From Acetomicrobium flavidum (lineage in GTDB: Bacteria; Synergistota; Synergistia; Synergistales; Acetomicrobiaceae): a stretch of DNA of 64,000 nucleotides. Below are positions 1-8,568 of the stretch, piece by piece. A program made the position numbers and the translations under genes. The stretch's first letter is position 1. The number at the start of each line of letters is the position of its first letter. The notes beneath the pieces were generated by a model. The model was not told where the DNA came from, searched no databases, and saw only the letters and a list, made by a program, of their open reading frames with translations. Location of the stretch: positions 1,884,001-1,948,000 of the forward strand of contig NZ_FSQZ01000001.1 in assembly GCF_900129645.1 (NCBI RefSeq), written 5' to 3'.

Positions 1-497
1 CAGGAGCCGATATGGTTAAAATAGGCCTTTACGGTGCAAAAACATCCGATGAGGCCTTGAATCTGCTTTGCTCGGTCGCAAATGCGTTAAAAATGTATTT
101 CCCGACCTCTTTGCTGGTCGCAGGAGCTTACGCGGATGCTCAAATCTTTGGCGGCATTAATTTCCTTGATGTCCCGGCTTTGGCCGCGAAGGCCGGTGCT
201 GCAGGTTGTCTTCTTGATACTTTTGATAAATCCTTCGGCCACAACTTGCTTGAGATTGCCTCCATGGAGGCAATAGGGGATTTTGTCTCGGCCTGCAGGG
301 AATGGGGCCTTTTTTCTGCCTTGGCTGGTTCTTTAAAACTCGAAGATGTACCTTTATTATTGCCCCTTAGGCCTGATTACCTGGGCTTTCGAGGTGCACT
401 TTGCGAGGGAGGTCGGTCGGGCAAACTTTCGTCAAGAAAGGTCCTTGAAATTTCATCGCTCATTGCAGGCGAAAGCAGCGCCTGTTGCCACAGCTGA
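1..497 (+). CDS. mfnB: MfnB-like 4-(hydroxymethyl)-2-furaldehyde-phosphate synthase, 5'-truncated by the window edge
   Basis: The MfnB family (DUF556) makes the furan precursor of methanofuran from two glyceraldehyde-3-phosphate molecules. The visible 160-odd residues match the C-terminal two thirds of this TIM-barrel enzyme: an IGLYGAK segment, a GAYADA strand, the LLDTFDK segment and a C-terminal GFRGALCEGGRSG phosphate-binding loop. The family is usually about 235 residues. The frame stays open to base 3 and reads GAD before the first visible Met, where full-length homologues continue, so the true start lies to the left. The last 38 bp overlap the convergent kinase gene. The neighbours resemble MfnE, MfnF and MfnD, which strengthens the call. 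Which cofactor is actually made in this bacterium is inferred, not seen. Confidence 0.82.
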   Translation, partial: GADMVKIGLYGAKTSDEALNLLCSVANALKMYFPTSLLVAGAYADAQIFGGINFLDVPALAAKAGAAGCLLDTFDKSFGHNLLEIASMEAIGDFVSACREWGLFSALAGSLKLEDVPLLLPLRPDYLGFRGALCEGGRSGKLSSRKVLEISSLIAGESSACCHS

Positions 498-1071
498 CGG
501 TGTCGTTTAGCGAAAGCTTCTTATTTCCGTCGCACAGCCAGACCTCCCCATTGTAGCGGGAAAGGAAACGGAAGAACATTGGATCGACCCAACTTGTGCC
601 CGTAAGGTCCTTCACGTCATGGGGAGGAATGTTGTCTTTAAGCAGGACAAGTCTTGAGGCGTCGAAGGCTGCGGCGATAAAGCAGGCCAAGCTGTCAGAG
701 GTTGTTTCCCAGCTTTCGGGTATTCCTCTTTGCTCCTTAAGCCAGTTAGATGGCAAAAATATAGGGATCTTTCCCGAAAGCCAGGCCTGTGATATATCTT
801 CTTTGTTGTAGGCCGTTACGGAATGCGGTACCTTTTCAGCAAGAACGTAACCAAATTGATCCATCGCCAGCACGGCCATCCAGTGAGACGTGAAAGCCGC
901 TAGCTTCCATTGTCTGTCGCATAGGCGTACCTCATCGGCAAATTTACCGCCTCCCGGTACCACTATGCATTTATGGCCTCGCAGCGACTCGCTTAAATTT
1001 CTGCATATCTCAAGAAATCGTGGTAGCCTTTCAAGGCTTCCGCCAAATTTTACTACGACTTCGGCGGACAT
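460..1071 (-). CDS. mfnE: amino acid kinase family protein, MfnE-like
   Basis: A 203-residue protein of the amino acid kinase fold, close in size to archaeal MfnE, which phosphorylates aminomethylfuran phosphate to the diphosphate in methanofuran synthesis. Seen in the sequence: the N-terminal VVVKFGGSL strand and glycine loop, the VVPGGGKFADE motif near residue 40, a central ESWETTSDSLACFIA helix that would place nucleotide or substrate, and an LVLLKDNIPP strand near residue 140. It overlaps the 3' end of the MfnF-like gene by 19 bp, so the two are probably translationally coupled. The family also includes uridylate, aspartate and glutamate kinases; the small size and the neighbouring genes favour MfnE. 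It is the last gene of the minus-strand operon. Confidence 0.75.
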   Translation of the reverse strand: MSAEVVVKFGGSLERLPRFLEICRNLSESLRGHKCIVVPGGGKFADEVRLCDRQWKLAAFTSHWMAVLAMDQFGYVLAEKVPHSVTAYNKEDISQAWLSGKIPIFLPSNWLKEQRGIPESWETTSDSLACFIAAAFDASRLVLLKDNIPPHDVKDLTGTSWVDPMFFRFLSRYNGEVWLCDGNKKLSLNDTVSCGNRRCFRLQ

Positions 1072-2096
1072 GAGAGGTAAATGGCCAAATCCTTGGCAGC
1101 AGCATAGGCGGGAAAATGTTTCTTAACCACATCAGGGATGATCGCCTCAGTATTTAAGATTGACAGATTTGCCCGGAGGGCTGCCTGAATTCCTAAGGAT
1201 TGGCCTGCTCCCGTGACTGCGGCAGGCCCCTTTACGTGGGGCTGCGAGCAAACTTGATACAGCGCGTCAACTATTAGCCCGATTTGACGTTCCCTCAAAT
1301 ATCCGGCCAATGGCAACAGATCTTCTGGCTTTATAAGAGAAGCGTCCGCACATATAAGTCGGGCCAGGCGACGGGCAGCGCCCTCGGCGTTAACGGATCC
1401 GCTGTCAGGCGGGGTACAGCTGTAGTCTTTCGGGTCGATTTCGCCTAAAAGAAGGTAGCAGTCTCCCATGACGGCAAAATATTCGTTGGAAGTGCGATAC
1501 CAGTCTCCCCTAAAGGGAAGCAGTGAGGCTAGGGCGTTGGGATTTGAGCGGATTAAGCCCGTATAGACCAGCTCGCCGAAGCGCAGTCTGTCTGTGTCGT
1601 TTCTTCCTCTAACGTACAGGGCATTTTCTTTGATGGGTATTATGTCCGTTGTGGTGCTTCCAACATCTATCCATATTCCGTCGCCGATGGACCTTGCTAT
1701 CTCTCGCGCAGCCGCAATCCAATTGGTCGCCGCAAGGTTGATCGGATCGCCCATGGCTTTTTCTGCTGGCACCCACCTTTCGTCTGTGCCAAGGCACATA
1801 AGCTGGATGCCAGGAAATGTATTGATGAAGGCATCCAGCACGAAGCGCACACCTTCAGCTTTGGTGGCAAAACAATCGGAAAGTTCAGCCGTCATGGTGA
1901 TAGCCATGGCTGTGTTGGAGAGGGAGATGTCTGAGGCAAGATACTCAAGCACCGTCGACAGCTTGTCAGGGTCCCTCCATATCTCAAAGGTCATATCCTT
2001 AGAGCTTAAAAGGGCAAAGTCGCCTGAGATGCAGGCGCACTTACTTTGTACCCCGCCAATGTCCCAGCCTACGATCACGTCGTATGTTTTTAGCAT
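1053..2096 (-). CDS. mfnF: hydantoinase/oxoprolinase-type protein, MfnF-like
   Basis: A 347-residue protein of the hydantoinase-A-like/ASKHA fold found in H4MPT- and methanofuran-linked C1 gene sets. In methanogens MfnF joins the furan diphosphate to the tyramine-glutamate unit. The N-terminal VGWDIGGVQSKCA phosphate loop and a second WIDVGSTTTDIIPI loop near residue 140 are the two phosphate motifs of the fold; a conserved-looking PAAVTGAGQSLGIQ segment sits near residue 290. The start overlaps the upstream ATP-grasp gene by 7 bp and the 3' end overlaps the kinase by 19 bp, as expected for one transcript. Whether the amine partner is tyramine or tyrosine cannot be read from the sequence. Confidence 0.78.
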   Translation of the reverse strand: MLKTYDVIVGWDIGGVQSKCACISGDFALLSSKDMTFEIWRDPDKLSTVLEYLASDISLSNTAMAITMTAELSDCFATKAEGVRFVLDAFINTFPGIQLMCLGTDERWVPAEKAMGDPINLAATNWIAAAREIARSIGDGIWIDVGSTTTDIIPIKENALYVRGRNDTDRLRFGELVYTGLIRSNPNALASLLPFRGDWYRTSNEYFAVMGDCYLLLGEIDPKDYSCTPPDSGSVNAEGAARRLARLICADASLIKPEDLLPLAGYLRERQIGLIVDALYQVCSQPHVKGPAAVTGAGQSLGIQAALRANLSILNTEAIIPDVVKKHFPAYAAAKDLAIYLSCPPKS

Positions 2097-3184
2097 GATA
2101 AACCCTCCACGGTGTAATCAATTTTCGGCACAGCAGAATCTGATGGAAGCTTGTCGAGGAGGCAGGCTTCCATCAATGCCTCGGCTATGTTCCAAGTTGC
2201 AAACTTCCCCAGGAAGGCCAAAGGCGTAGTGATCCTCGGGTTTACCTCAAGCACCTGGGAGCCCTTCGTAGTCATGATCAGGTCAATTCCAACATATCCC
2301 ATAAGACCTTGTATCGCGTCTACGACAGTCTGGCTAAGCCCTTGAAGGTATTCCAGACTTGTGCCTCCGTAGGCAGCATAGTCCTCTTCGGAAAGGCCAG
2401 TTTTTCCTCCTATGTACCTAAAGCTTGCGGATTTGCCATCATCGCTTTCAGTTAGGGCGATCTTTTGCTCGTTTACCGAGATGAGATGTGCCTTCCCGCT
2501 TCGGCTTATCAAAAGGGACAAGCTGGCTGGGAATCCTTTTATGAATGGCTGAATGATTAAACCTCTTGGATCGGCTTTATTTGACGTTAAAAATTCATCA
2601 AGTTCGATTTTGTTGTTAAGCAAATTGCTTCCCTCTCCTCCGGTCCCGCAGGAGGGCTTGACGACAAGGGGAAAACCCCACGACAGGGCCGCCTCTTTTA
2701 TCGTGGTTTGGTCGTAGGCTACGGCAAAAGGCGAACACGGCACTCCTTTGTCGGCAAGCAGTTCAAGAAGGCGAGCCTTGTCCGACGCTGCCTCTACGGC
2801 ACCTGGGGCTGATCCCAAAATTATACCGCCGGCTTGAGTCACCTTTAAGGCAAGACGCGCGGATATCCCCTGCGTCTCTGGAGCAATGAGTACAACGAGT
2901 TTGTTTCCGCAAAGCTCAAACAGTACACTTTCTCCTTCGCCATTGTGCACGATGTACTGGTTTTGCCGTTCGGTAGGGTCAAGGGCAAAGGAGAACCTTT
3001 CGTTCAAGATCAAAAGGGGCTTTATGTAGTTCAGGCGAGAAAAACAGGAAAGCATCGTCCTCGCCATAAAGAGACCTTCCCTTGCAAAGGATCTGTCGTT
3101 CTTTCCTTTATCTTCGCCCGACGAAAAATGTTCGTATATTATTACCTGTCGATGAGAGCCTGATGCATTTCTTAAAATTGACAA
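2090..3184 (-). CDS. ATP-grasp ligase, MfnD-like (tyramine/tyrosine-glutamate ligase candidate)
   Basis: A 364-residue ATP-grasp protein. The N-terminus has IIYEHFSSGE and a REGLFMARTMLSCF helix, as in the archaeal tyramine-L-glutamate ligase MfnD. The ATP-grasp core shows FPLVVKPSCGTGGEGS near residue 165, the LIIQPFIKG hinge, and a C-terminal VLEVNPRITTPLAFLG Mg-binding segment typical of that subfamily. The start is TTG with AGGTGA six bases upstream. It lies only about 30 bp after the phosphofructokinase stop and overlaps the MfnF-like gene, so the four minus-strand genes are probably one transcript. By homology it would add glutamate to a tyramine or tyrosine unit. Other amino-acid-amide ligases share the fold, so the substrate is inferred from context. 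Confidence 0.72.
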   Translation of the reverse strand: MSILRNASGSHRQVIIYEHFSSGEDKGKNDRSFAREGLFMARTMLSCFSRLNYIKPLLILNERFSFALDPTERQNQYIVHNGEGESVLFELCGNKLVVLIAPETQGISARLALKVTQAGGIILGSAPGAVEAASDKARLLELLADKGVPCSPFAVAYDQTTIKEAALSWGFPLVVKPSCGTGGEGSNLLNNKIELDEFLTSNKADPRGLIIQPFIKGFPASLSLLISRSGKAHLISVNEQKIALTESDDGKSASFRYIGGKTGLSEEDYAAYGGTSLEYLQGLSQTVVDAIQGLMGYVGIDLIMTTKGSQVLEVNPRITTPLAFLGKFATWNIAEALMEACLLDKLPSDSAVPKIDYTVEGLSC

Positions 3185-3214
3185 TATATCACCTTAAGCA
3201 GCATTATCAACGGA

Positions 3215-4477
3215 TTACAGCCCAGCCACATATCCGTATTTTTCCACGAACTGCTGCGGCGTCATGTTGGCGATGCGCGACATCTTGTTTAAGAGGAATT
3301 CCGATTCGAAGTCGCCCCTTTCCAGGCGGATCATGTATTCCTTGGCAATTCGGTATTGCAGCGAATTTGTATCCACGAGCCTGATCCTCATCTTGCCCGT
3401 GGTGGGGTCTACTATTTCATCGAAGGGTATGGGCGTCAGTTGGTTGTTTTGTATGGTGATCACAGCATTGGTGCCGCCGCCTGCCAGAAACTCGAAGGCA
3501 CCGTAACCCAAGTTTCGGGTGTACTCCACGTCGAAGGGATTTGGGGGAGCGCATCTGACTTCGTATCCGATCTCCTTGTTTTGGACCGATATGGGGATGC
3601 CCATCTTCTTTAGCTCGCCGTTAAGCTGCTTTTTTAAGACGTCGGAGAAGTTGATCTCGGCATAGCGGACGTGCCCGTAGTCGTCCTTTTCTATGGAATC
3701 TATGGCCGCCAGCTCCTGAGAGGGGATTTTGGAGATCAGCCCTTCGGCCGCCACTATCACGCCATGGTCCTTTTCCAGGGCAAGTCTTTTTATGATGGCG
3801 CCGCTCATTATATCGATGACGTGCTTAAGGCATATGGTGTCTCCCTCGAACTCCTCTGGTATTACGGTGAGCGTGGCGCTGGCACTTTTGCCTATGCCTA
3901 AGGCCAAATGTCCGCTGGAACGTCCCATCGTTACGACCAGAAACCAGCGGCCCATGGTCTTTGCATCCTCCATTAGGTTCATCACCAGCTCGGCACCCAG
4001 TGCCCTGGCCGTCTCAAAGCCAAAGGTGGGCAGCCCCTCGGGCAAAGGCAGGTCGTTATCTATGGTCTTTGGGACGTGGACGAAATGGATGTTTAAGCCG
4101 AGCCTTTCCCTGGCAAACTCAGACAGCTTGTAGGCAGCGTAGGCCGTATCGTCCCCGCCGATGGTGACTATATGGGTGACGCCAAGGTCGACCAAGTTTT
4201 CGACCACTGTCTTTAGCGTCTGTTCGCTTTTTGTGGGGTTAAAGCGCGACGTGCGCAGTATGCTTCCTCCCTCGGTGTGGATGCGGCTTACCATGTCTAT
4301 GGTAAGGGGGATGACCCTTTTATTGGCCGTTGCCAGACGGGAAAAGCCGTCGCAGATGCCAAGCACGTCCCAGCCGTTGTTTCGCGCCTCTATGGTGACG
4401 GAAGCTATTACGTTGTTTATCCCCGGCGCGGGCCCTCCGCCGCATATGAGGGCCAAGGTGTTGTCCTTAAAGTTCAT
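3215..4477 (-). CDS. pfp: PPi-dependent 6-phosphofructokinase
   Basis: A 420-residue phosphofructokinase that converts fructose 6-phosphate to the 1,6-bisphosphate in glycolysis. The N-terminal LICGGGPAPGINNVI loop, the VTIGGDDTAYAAYKL segment and VPKTIDNDLPLPEG are present. Asp in place of the second Gly of the GGDG motif, and Lys in PKTIDND instead of Gly, are the two residues known to specify PPi rather than ATP, so a PPi donor and reversible reaction are expected. The MGRSSGHLALG motif for substrate binding is also intact. An acceptable start is the ATG at 4477, with AGGAGGA placed before it on the minus strand. The closely spaced Mfn-like genes follow downstream on the same strand. Confidence 0.9.
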   Translation of the reverse strand: MNFKDNTLALICGGGPAPGINNVIASVTIEARNNGWDVLGICDGFSRLATANKRVIPLTIDMVSRIHTEGGSILRTSRFNPTKSEQTLKTVVENLVDLGVTHIVTIGGDDTAYAAYKLSEFARERLGLNIHFVHVPKTIDNDLPLPEGLPTFGFETARALGAELVMNLMEDAKTMGRWFLVVTMGRSSGHLALGIGKSASATLTVIPEEFEGDTICLKHVIDIMSGAIIKRLALEKDHGVIVAAEGLISKIPSQELAAIDSIEKDDYGHVRYAEINFSDVLKKQLNGELKKMGIPISVQNKEIGYEVRCAPPNPFDVEYTRNLGYGAFEFLAGGGTNAVITIQNNQLTPIPFDEIVDPTTGKMRIRLVDTNSLQYRIAKEYMIRLERGDFESEFLLNKMSRIANMTPQQFVEKYGYVAGL

Positions 4478-4662
4478 GCGCGTTCCTCCTCCTGTGCGAT
4501 TGCCTTCATAAATAACGGCAAGTTTATCGTATTTTAACTGCGTTTGCTTATTTTGTCCATGCGATCCGTTAGGTTGAAGGCCTAGAGAAAATTCGAGCTT
4601 GACATGAAGCTTTTTGCTTAAATGCGGCTAAAATATATTAGGCATTTCATGGTCTTGGGAAG

Positions 4663-5343
4663 GTGTATGAAAAGGTGAACGCAAAAGTAATGGCGATATA
4701 CGAGGCCTTACTAAAGCATTACGGCCCGCAGGGATGGTGGCCAGTTGCGGGAAGTTACCATCCCGGAGATTACGGATATCCCAGAAACGAAGAGGAGGCC
4801 TTTGAGATCATCGCAGGGGCTGTGCTCACGCAAAATACGGCCTGGACGTCTGTTGAGAGGGCGCTTGAAAATTTGAGGCGCATCGAAGCGCTGAACCCTT
4901 GCAAAATCCTTGCTTTAAGCTTGGACGCGCTTAAATCGGCCATAAGGCCCGCAGGGTTTTTCAACCAGAAGGCGATTTATTTGAGGGAAGTCGCTCTCCT
5001 TTTTGCGGGATTGAAGGGAAGGACGCCATCCAGAAAGGAGCTTATGTCCGTCAAGGGCGTGGGAAACGAGACGGCTGATTCCATCTTGCTTTACGCCTAC
5101 AAACGGCCGGAGTTCGTCATAGATGCCTACACGAAGCGCATTGCAACCGCCTTGGGCCTTGCCGAAAGAGGAGCAGGCTACATGGAGCTTAAAGATCTGT
5201 TTGAGTCAAACCTGCCCAGAGATGTCGCTCTTTATCAGGAATATCACGCCCTGTTGGTCGAGCATGCAAAGCGGTTTTACAGCGGCAAAGCTCGAGAGTC
5301 CTCAGGGGCATCTGTGGACTTTTTAAGGGATTTATCCTATTAG
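4663..5343 (+). CDS. HhH-GPD DNA glycosylase, MagIII-like 3-methyladenine glycosylase
   Basis: A 226-residue helix-hairpin-helix-GPD base-excision glycosylase. The N-terminal WWPVAGSYHPGD region, the AGAVLTQNTAWTSVERAL helix, IRPAGFFNQKAIYL, the hairpin VKGVGNETADSILLYA and the catalytic Asp in VIDAYTKR are seen in order. It resembles Helicobacter MagIII, a monofunctional alkyl-adenine glycosylase, more than endonuclease III: the Lys that gives lyase activity after GVG is Glu here, and no C-terminal four-cysteine iron-sulfur cluster is present. It should therefore remove alkylated bases without cutting the strand. A GTG at 4663 follows GGGAAG; an ATG a few codons in is an alternative start. 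It stands alone on the plus strand, divergent from the phosphofructokinase. Confidence 0.8.
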   Translation: MYEKVNAKVMAIYEALLKHYGPQGWWPVAGSYHPGDYGYPRNEEEAFEIIAGAVLTQNTAWTSVERALENLRRIEALNPCKILALSLDALKSAIRPAGFFNQKAIYLREVALLFAGLKGRTPSRKELMSVKGVGNETADSILLYAYKRPEFVIDAYTKRIATALGLAERGAGYMELKDLFESNLPRDVALYQEYHALLVEHAKRFYSGKARESSGASVDFLRDLSY

Positions 5344-5399
5344 GGGTAGAATTTTGGCAAAGCCATAAGGTTTCGGCCTGAATACACCTCAATACAGAG

Positions 5400-5428
5400 G
5401 ACGCTTTTTGTAATATTTTTGTTATAAT
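5400..5428 (+). promoter_or_regulatory. likely promoter of the MFS transporter gene
   Basis: A perfect TATAAT at 5423-5428 lies about 80 bp before the chosen start of the transporter gene in an AT-rich stretch. No convincing -35 box is seen 17 bases upstream, so only the -10 element is well supported. Confidence 0.4.
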
Positions 5429-5508
5429 AGTGAAAGTTGCGTAACCGCCTGATGTGGCTTTCGGCCAAAAAGGGCGGTTTGCTTTTTTATCAACGGAGGC
5501 GTGTTAAT

Positions 5509-6891
5509 TTGAACTACATGATATTTGCGACGGTGAGCGTGGCCTTGATGCTTTCTTCGATTAGCGCTACGTCCATCGCCGTGGCTTTTCCCATAATTAC
5601 GTCCTATTTCATGGTGCCATTGACCATAGCCGGCTGGATCATAAGCGTCTATCAGCTGGGCTTTACCGTTACGATGCCCATAATAGGCAAGGTTAGCGAC
5701 GTGTTCAGCAGAAAGTCGACCTTTATTGTTTGTCTAGTGCTGTTCATCGTCTCCTCGGCGATGTGCGCTGTTGCCAAAAACATCGAGATGTTGATATTTT
5801 TTCGCCTGGTGCAGGCCTTTGGCGGAGGCGGATTCATGCCATCGGCCGTGGGCATCATATCCGAAGTCTTTCCCGAGTCGAGGCAAAAGATGATCGGGCT
5901 GTTTAGCAGCATCTTTCCGATAGGCCAGATCATAGGGCCAAACGTGGGGGGATGGCTGGTCGATTCCTTCGGCTGGAGGTCCGTGTTTTTAATCAACATA
6001 CCCATAGGCTTGTTTGCCTTGATTTTGTCAGTCTTTCTTCTTCCTGCAGGCGAGCGGAAAAAGGGCAGCATAGACTTCCTTGGAACGGGGCTGTTGGGAA
6101 TGTCTCTTGCAATGCTGATGCTTGGGCTGACGTTTTTGGGCTACGGCTCGGCGGCAAAGTGGGCATGGCCGTCCTTTGTGGCGTCCGTTGTCCTTGCCTT
6201 CTTGCTTTTAAGGCATGAAAATAAGGTCTCAGATCCCATCCTGGACCTCGATATCCTTAAAAGAAAGCCCTTTGTGGCGGCAAATTTTTATAACCTCATA
6301 TACGGCGGTGCCGTGGTGGGCGTGTTGTCGCTTATTCCTACGTACGCTACGGCGATCTATGGCATGACGCCCTCGGAGTGTGGCCTGCTTCTTACGCCCA
6401 GGTCGGTGGGCATGATAATAGCCTCGGTCTTGACCAGCATCTACATCATGGAGTGGGGTTATCGCTGGCCGCTCATCATAGGCAACACAGCGACAGTCGT
6501 GGGGCTCTATTTGCTGGGCCTGGAGCCTGCCAGCGTGCTGTTTTTGTACCTCATCATGTTTCTGTTGGGCGCAGGTGTGGGGGTGTTGTCGCCGACGGCA
6601 AACAACGCCTGCATTGAGCTTCTTCCCGACAGGGCTGCTACCATAACCGGCATCAGGGGCATGTTTCGACAAATGGGCGGCGCGCTTAGCGTGACCATAG
6701 CCACATTGGTCGTCGAGACGGTTGGCGACCCCTCCCGGGGATTTGCCATCGTCTTTTTTGGCCTTGCCATTGCCTTCATCGCGGCAATGCCCTTGATCTT
6801 CATGATGCCAAGCAGGCCTGGCGCGGGAGTCGAGCGAAGCGGGCATGCTTTGAAACGCCAGGAGGCGACGGCGAAGGAACGGGTACAATGA
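5509..6891 (+). CDS. MFS drug/H+ antiporter, DHA2-like
   Basis: A very hydrophobic 460-residue inner-membrane protein with roughly 13-14 predicted transmembrane segments, as in the 14-helix DHA2 family of multidrug exporters. Seen: GWIISVYQLGFTVTMPIIGKVSDVFSRKS (start of TM2 and the loop 2-3 motif), the ARG-free loop FFRLVQAFGGGGFMPSAVG, and motif-C-like IGPNVGGWLVDSFGWRSVF. The frame is open upstream to about 5437, but the TTG at 5509 has GGAGG nine bases before it and starts directly at the first helix, so it is the preferred start. The substrate cannot be named. It ends about 30 bp before the M20 peptidase gene and may be co-transcribed with it. Confidence 0.8.
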   Translation: MNYMIFATVSVALMLSSISATSIAVAFPIITSYFMVPLTIAGWIISVYQLGFTVTMPIIGKVSDVFSRKSTFIVCLVLFIVSSAMCAVAKNIEMLIFFRLVQAFGGGGFMPSAVGIISEVFPESRQKMIGLFSSIFPIGQIIGPNVGGWLVDSFGWRSVFLINIPIGLFALILSVFLLPAGERKKGSIDFLGTGLLGMSLAMLMLGLTFLGYGSAAKWAWPSFVASVVLAFLLLRHENKVSDPILDLDILKRKPFVAANFYNLIYGGAVVGVLSLIPTYATAIYGMTPSECGLLLTPRSVGMIIASVLTSIYIMEWGYRWPLIIGNTATVVGLYLLGLEPASVLFLYLIMFLLGAGVGVLSPTANNACIELLPDRAATITGIRGMFRQMGGALSVTIATLVVETVGDPSRGFAIVFFGLAIAFIAAMPLIFMMPSRPGAGVERSGHALKRQEATAKERVQ

Positions 6892-6921
6892 CGATAACAC
6901 TGCAAAGGAGATGTCACGTCG

Positions 6922-8568
6922 ATGTCTGTGGATGACCGCATATACAAGGAGCTGATCGAGCTTGTTCGCATTCCAAGCGTCACGGGTTCCGAGGGTGAAG
7001 TCGAGATAGCAAGGCACATATATGATAGCCTGAAGAAAGAACGCTACTTCATGGAACATCCGGGCCACTTAAATATTGTGCCCGGCCCTGACGGCCATCG
7101 CCATTCGGTCGTTGCCTTGGTTCGTTCTTCCTTGAACGTGTCCGACACCGTCCTTTTCATCGGACATTTAGACGTGGTGGGGGCTGAAGTGTACGGAGAC
7201 TTGGCGGACAAGGCCTTTGACCCCGAGGCCTTGGCGCAAGCTATGGCGAGCCGACCCATGGATGGGCAGGCAAGGGCCGACCTTGAAAGCGGCAACTGGA
7301 TCTTTGGCCGTGGCGTCATGGACATGAAGTGCGGTGTGGCCCTGGAGCTTGACTTGCTCAAGGAATTTGCCCGCACCCCCTCGCTTTTTGGCGTTAATGT
7401 CGTCGTTGCTTTGGTCTTTGACGAGGAGGGATCAAGCCAGGGCATGATTTCGGCCTTGCCCTTTTTGGCGGATTTGGCCGAGCAGGAAGGGTTGCATTTT
7501 ATCGGTGCCGTAAACACCGAGCCGACCGATGCCGGCCTTCCCGGTGCCCCAGGGCCCGGATATTTTTTAAGCACCATGGGAAAGGCTTTGGTGATGACCT
7601 ACGTCATAGGAAAAGAAGCGCACGGTGGAAGCTATTTTGGCGGACTTAGCGCGTCGCTTTTGCAGAGCTTCATCGACCTGGAAATTGAAGCGCGCCCCGA
7701 GGTTTGCGACGTCCTTGGTGCAAGCGTCACGTTGCCGCCCTTTGTGCTCAACCGCGAATGCAGGCAAAAGGAAGTGTACTCGGTTTCCATTCCCCACCTG
7801 AGCATGGCCTACTTCAACGTCTTTACCGTAACTCGAACGCCCGGCGACGTGCTTGAGCTCTTTAAGGAGGCTGCCGGCAGGGGGGTAAAAAAGGCCTTAG
7901 ACTACATCGACGCTTCCTATAAGGAAATGAAGAGTTTTGGCTACGCTGGAGCGGCACGGGAAAGAGCCGACGTTTCGATAATTGACTTTGCGGAGCTTCG
8001 CCGTCAGGCGGCCCGCAACTACCCCGGCGACTTTGAAGGGGCAGAACGCGAGATGGCCTTAAAGCTCAAATCATCAGGCAAGGACTTAAGGGAGCAAGGC
8101 ATTGCATTACTTGAATGGGAGATGTCCTGGCGGGATAAAAAAGGGCCTGCCATTATAATAGGGTTTCTGCCTCCGTTTATGCCCCATCGATCAAATTACG
8201 GCCGAACGGAGGTGGAACTGCGTTTTAATCGTGCTGTCGAGGCTACGGTATCTTACGCCGAAAACGTCTTTGGCAGGCGCTTGATGGAGTGTCCCGCCTT
8301 TGGGGGTTTGTGCGACTTAAGCTACATAGGTTGCGAAATAGATGAAGGCGAAAGGCAGACCTTGAAGGAAAACACCCCCGGTTGGGGCGTTATATACGAC
8401 CTTCCCTTTGATCTGATGGAAAAGCTTAACATGCCCATAATAAACCTGGGCCCCTTGGGGAGGGGAGCACATACGTGGCTTGAAAGGCTTGAGCGCGATT
8501 ACGCCTTGGGCGAGCTGCCTCAGCTGCTGCGACAGTTTCTAAGGGAGCTGGCACGGGAAGGTCATTGA
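6922..8568 (+). CDS. M20-family peptidase, RocB-like
   Basis: A 548-residue M20 zinc metallopeptidase of the RocB group, named after an arginine-utilisation gene of Bacillus. Seen: the start ELVRIPSVTGSEGE typical of M20, metal ligands in LFIGHLDVV near residue 78, the GRGVMDMKCGVALELDL segment with the bridging Asp near 135, and VFDEEGSSQG with the catalytic Glu near 172. The insert with the GKEAHGGSYFGG dimerisation-lid motif and the C-terminal GPLGRGAHTWLERL His ligand complete the core. It is longer than ordinary dipeptidases, as RocB proteins are. AAAGGAG precedes the ATG at a good distance. A role in peptide or amino-acid-derivative hydrolysis suits an amino-acid fermenter; the true substrate is unknown. 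Confidence 0.85.
   Translation: MSVDDRIYKELIELVRIPSVTGSEGEVEIARHIYDSLKKERYFMEHPGHLNIVPGPDGHRHSVVALVRSSLNVSDTVLFIGHLDVVGAEVYGDLADKAFDPEALAQAMASRPMDGQARADLESGNWIFGRGVMDMKCGVALELDLLKEFARTPSLFGVNVVVALVFDEEGSSQGMISALPFLADLAEQEGLHFIGAVNTEPTDAGLPGAPGPGYFLSTMGKALVMTYVIGKEAHGGSYFGGLSASLLQSFIDLEIEARPEVCDVLGASVTLPPFVLNRECRQKEVYSVSIPHLSMAYFNVFTVTRTPGDVLELFKEAAGRGVKKALDYIDASYKEMKSFGYAGAARERADVSIIDFAELRRQAARNYPGDFEGAEREMALKLKSSGKDLREQGIALLEWEMSWRDKKGPAIIIGFLPPFMPHRSNYGRTEVELRFNRAVEATVSYAENVFGRRLMECPAFGGLCDLSYIGCEIDEGERQTLKENTPGWGVIYDLPFDLMEKLNMPIINLGPLGRGAHTWLERLERDYALGELPQLLRQFLRELAREGH

Noticed and set aside
1594-2229. A 211-residue plus-strand reading frame
   Set aside because: It is the antisense of the MfnF- and MfnD-like genes, both of which show clear family motifs.
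4663-5343. Endonuclease III (nth)
   Set aside because: The catalytic Lys and the iron-sulfur cluster are absent and MagIII motifs fit better.
6229-7068. A 279-residue minus-strand reading frame
   Set aside because: It is antisense to the MFS and peptidase genes, of odd composition (His/Arg-rich), with no recognisable domain.
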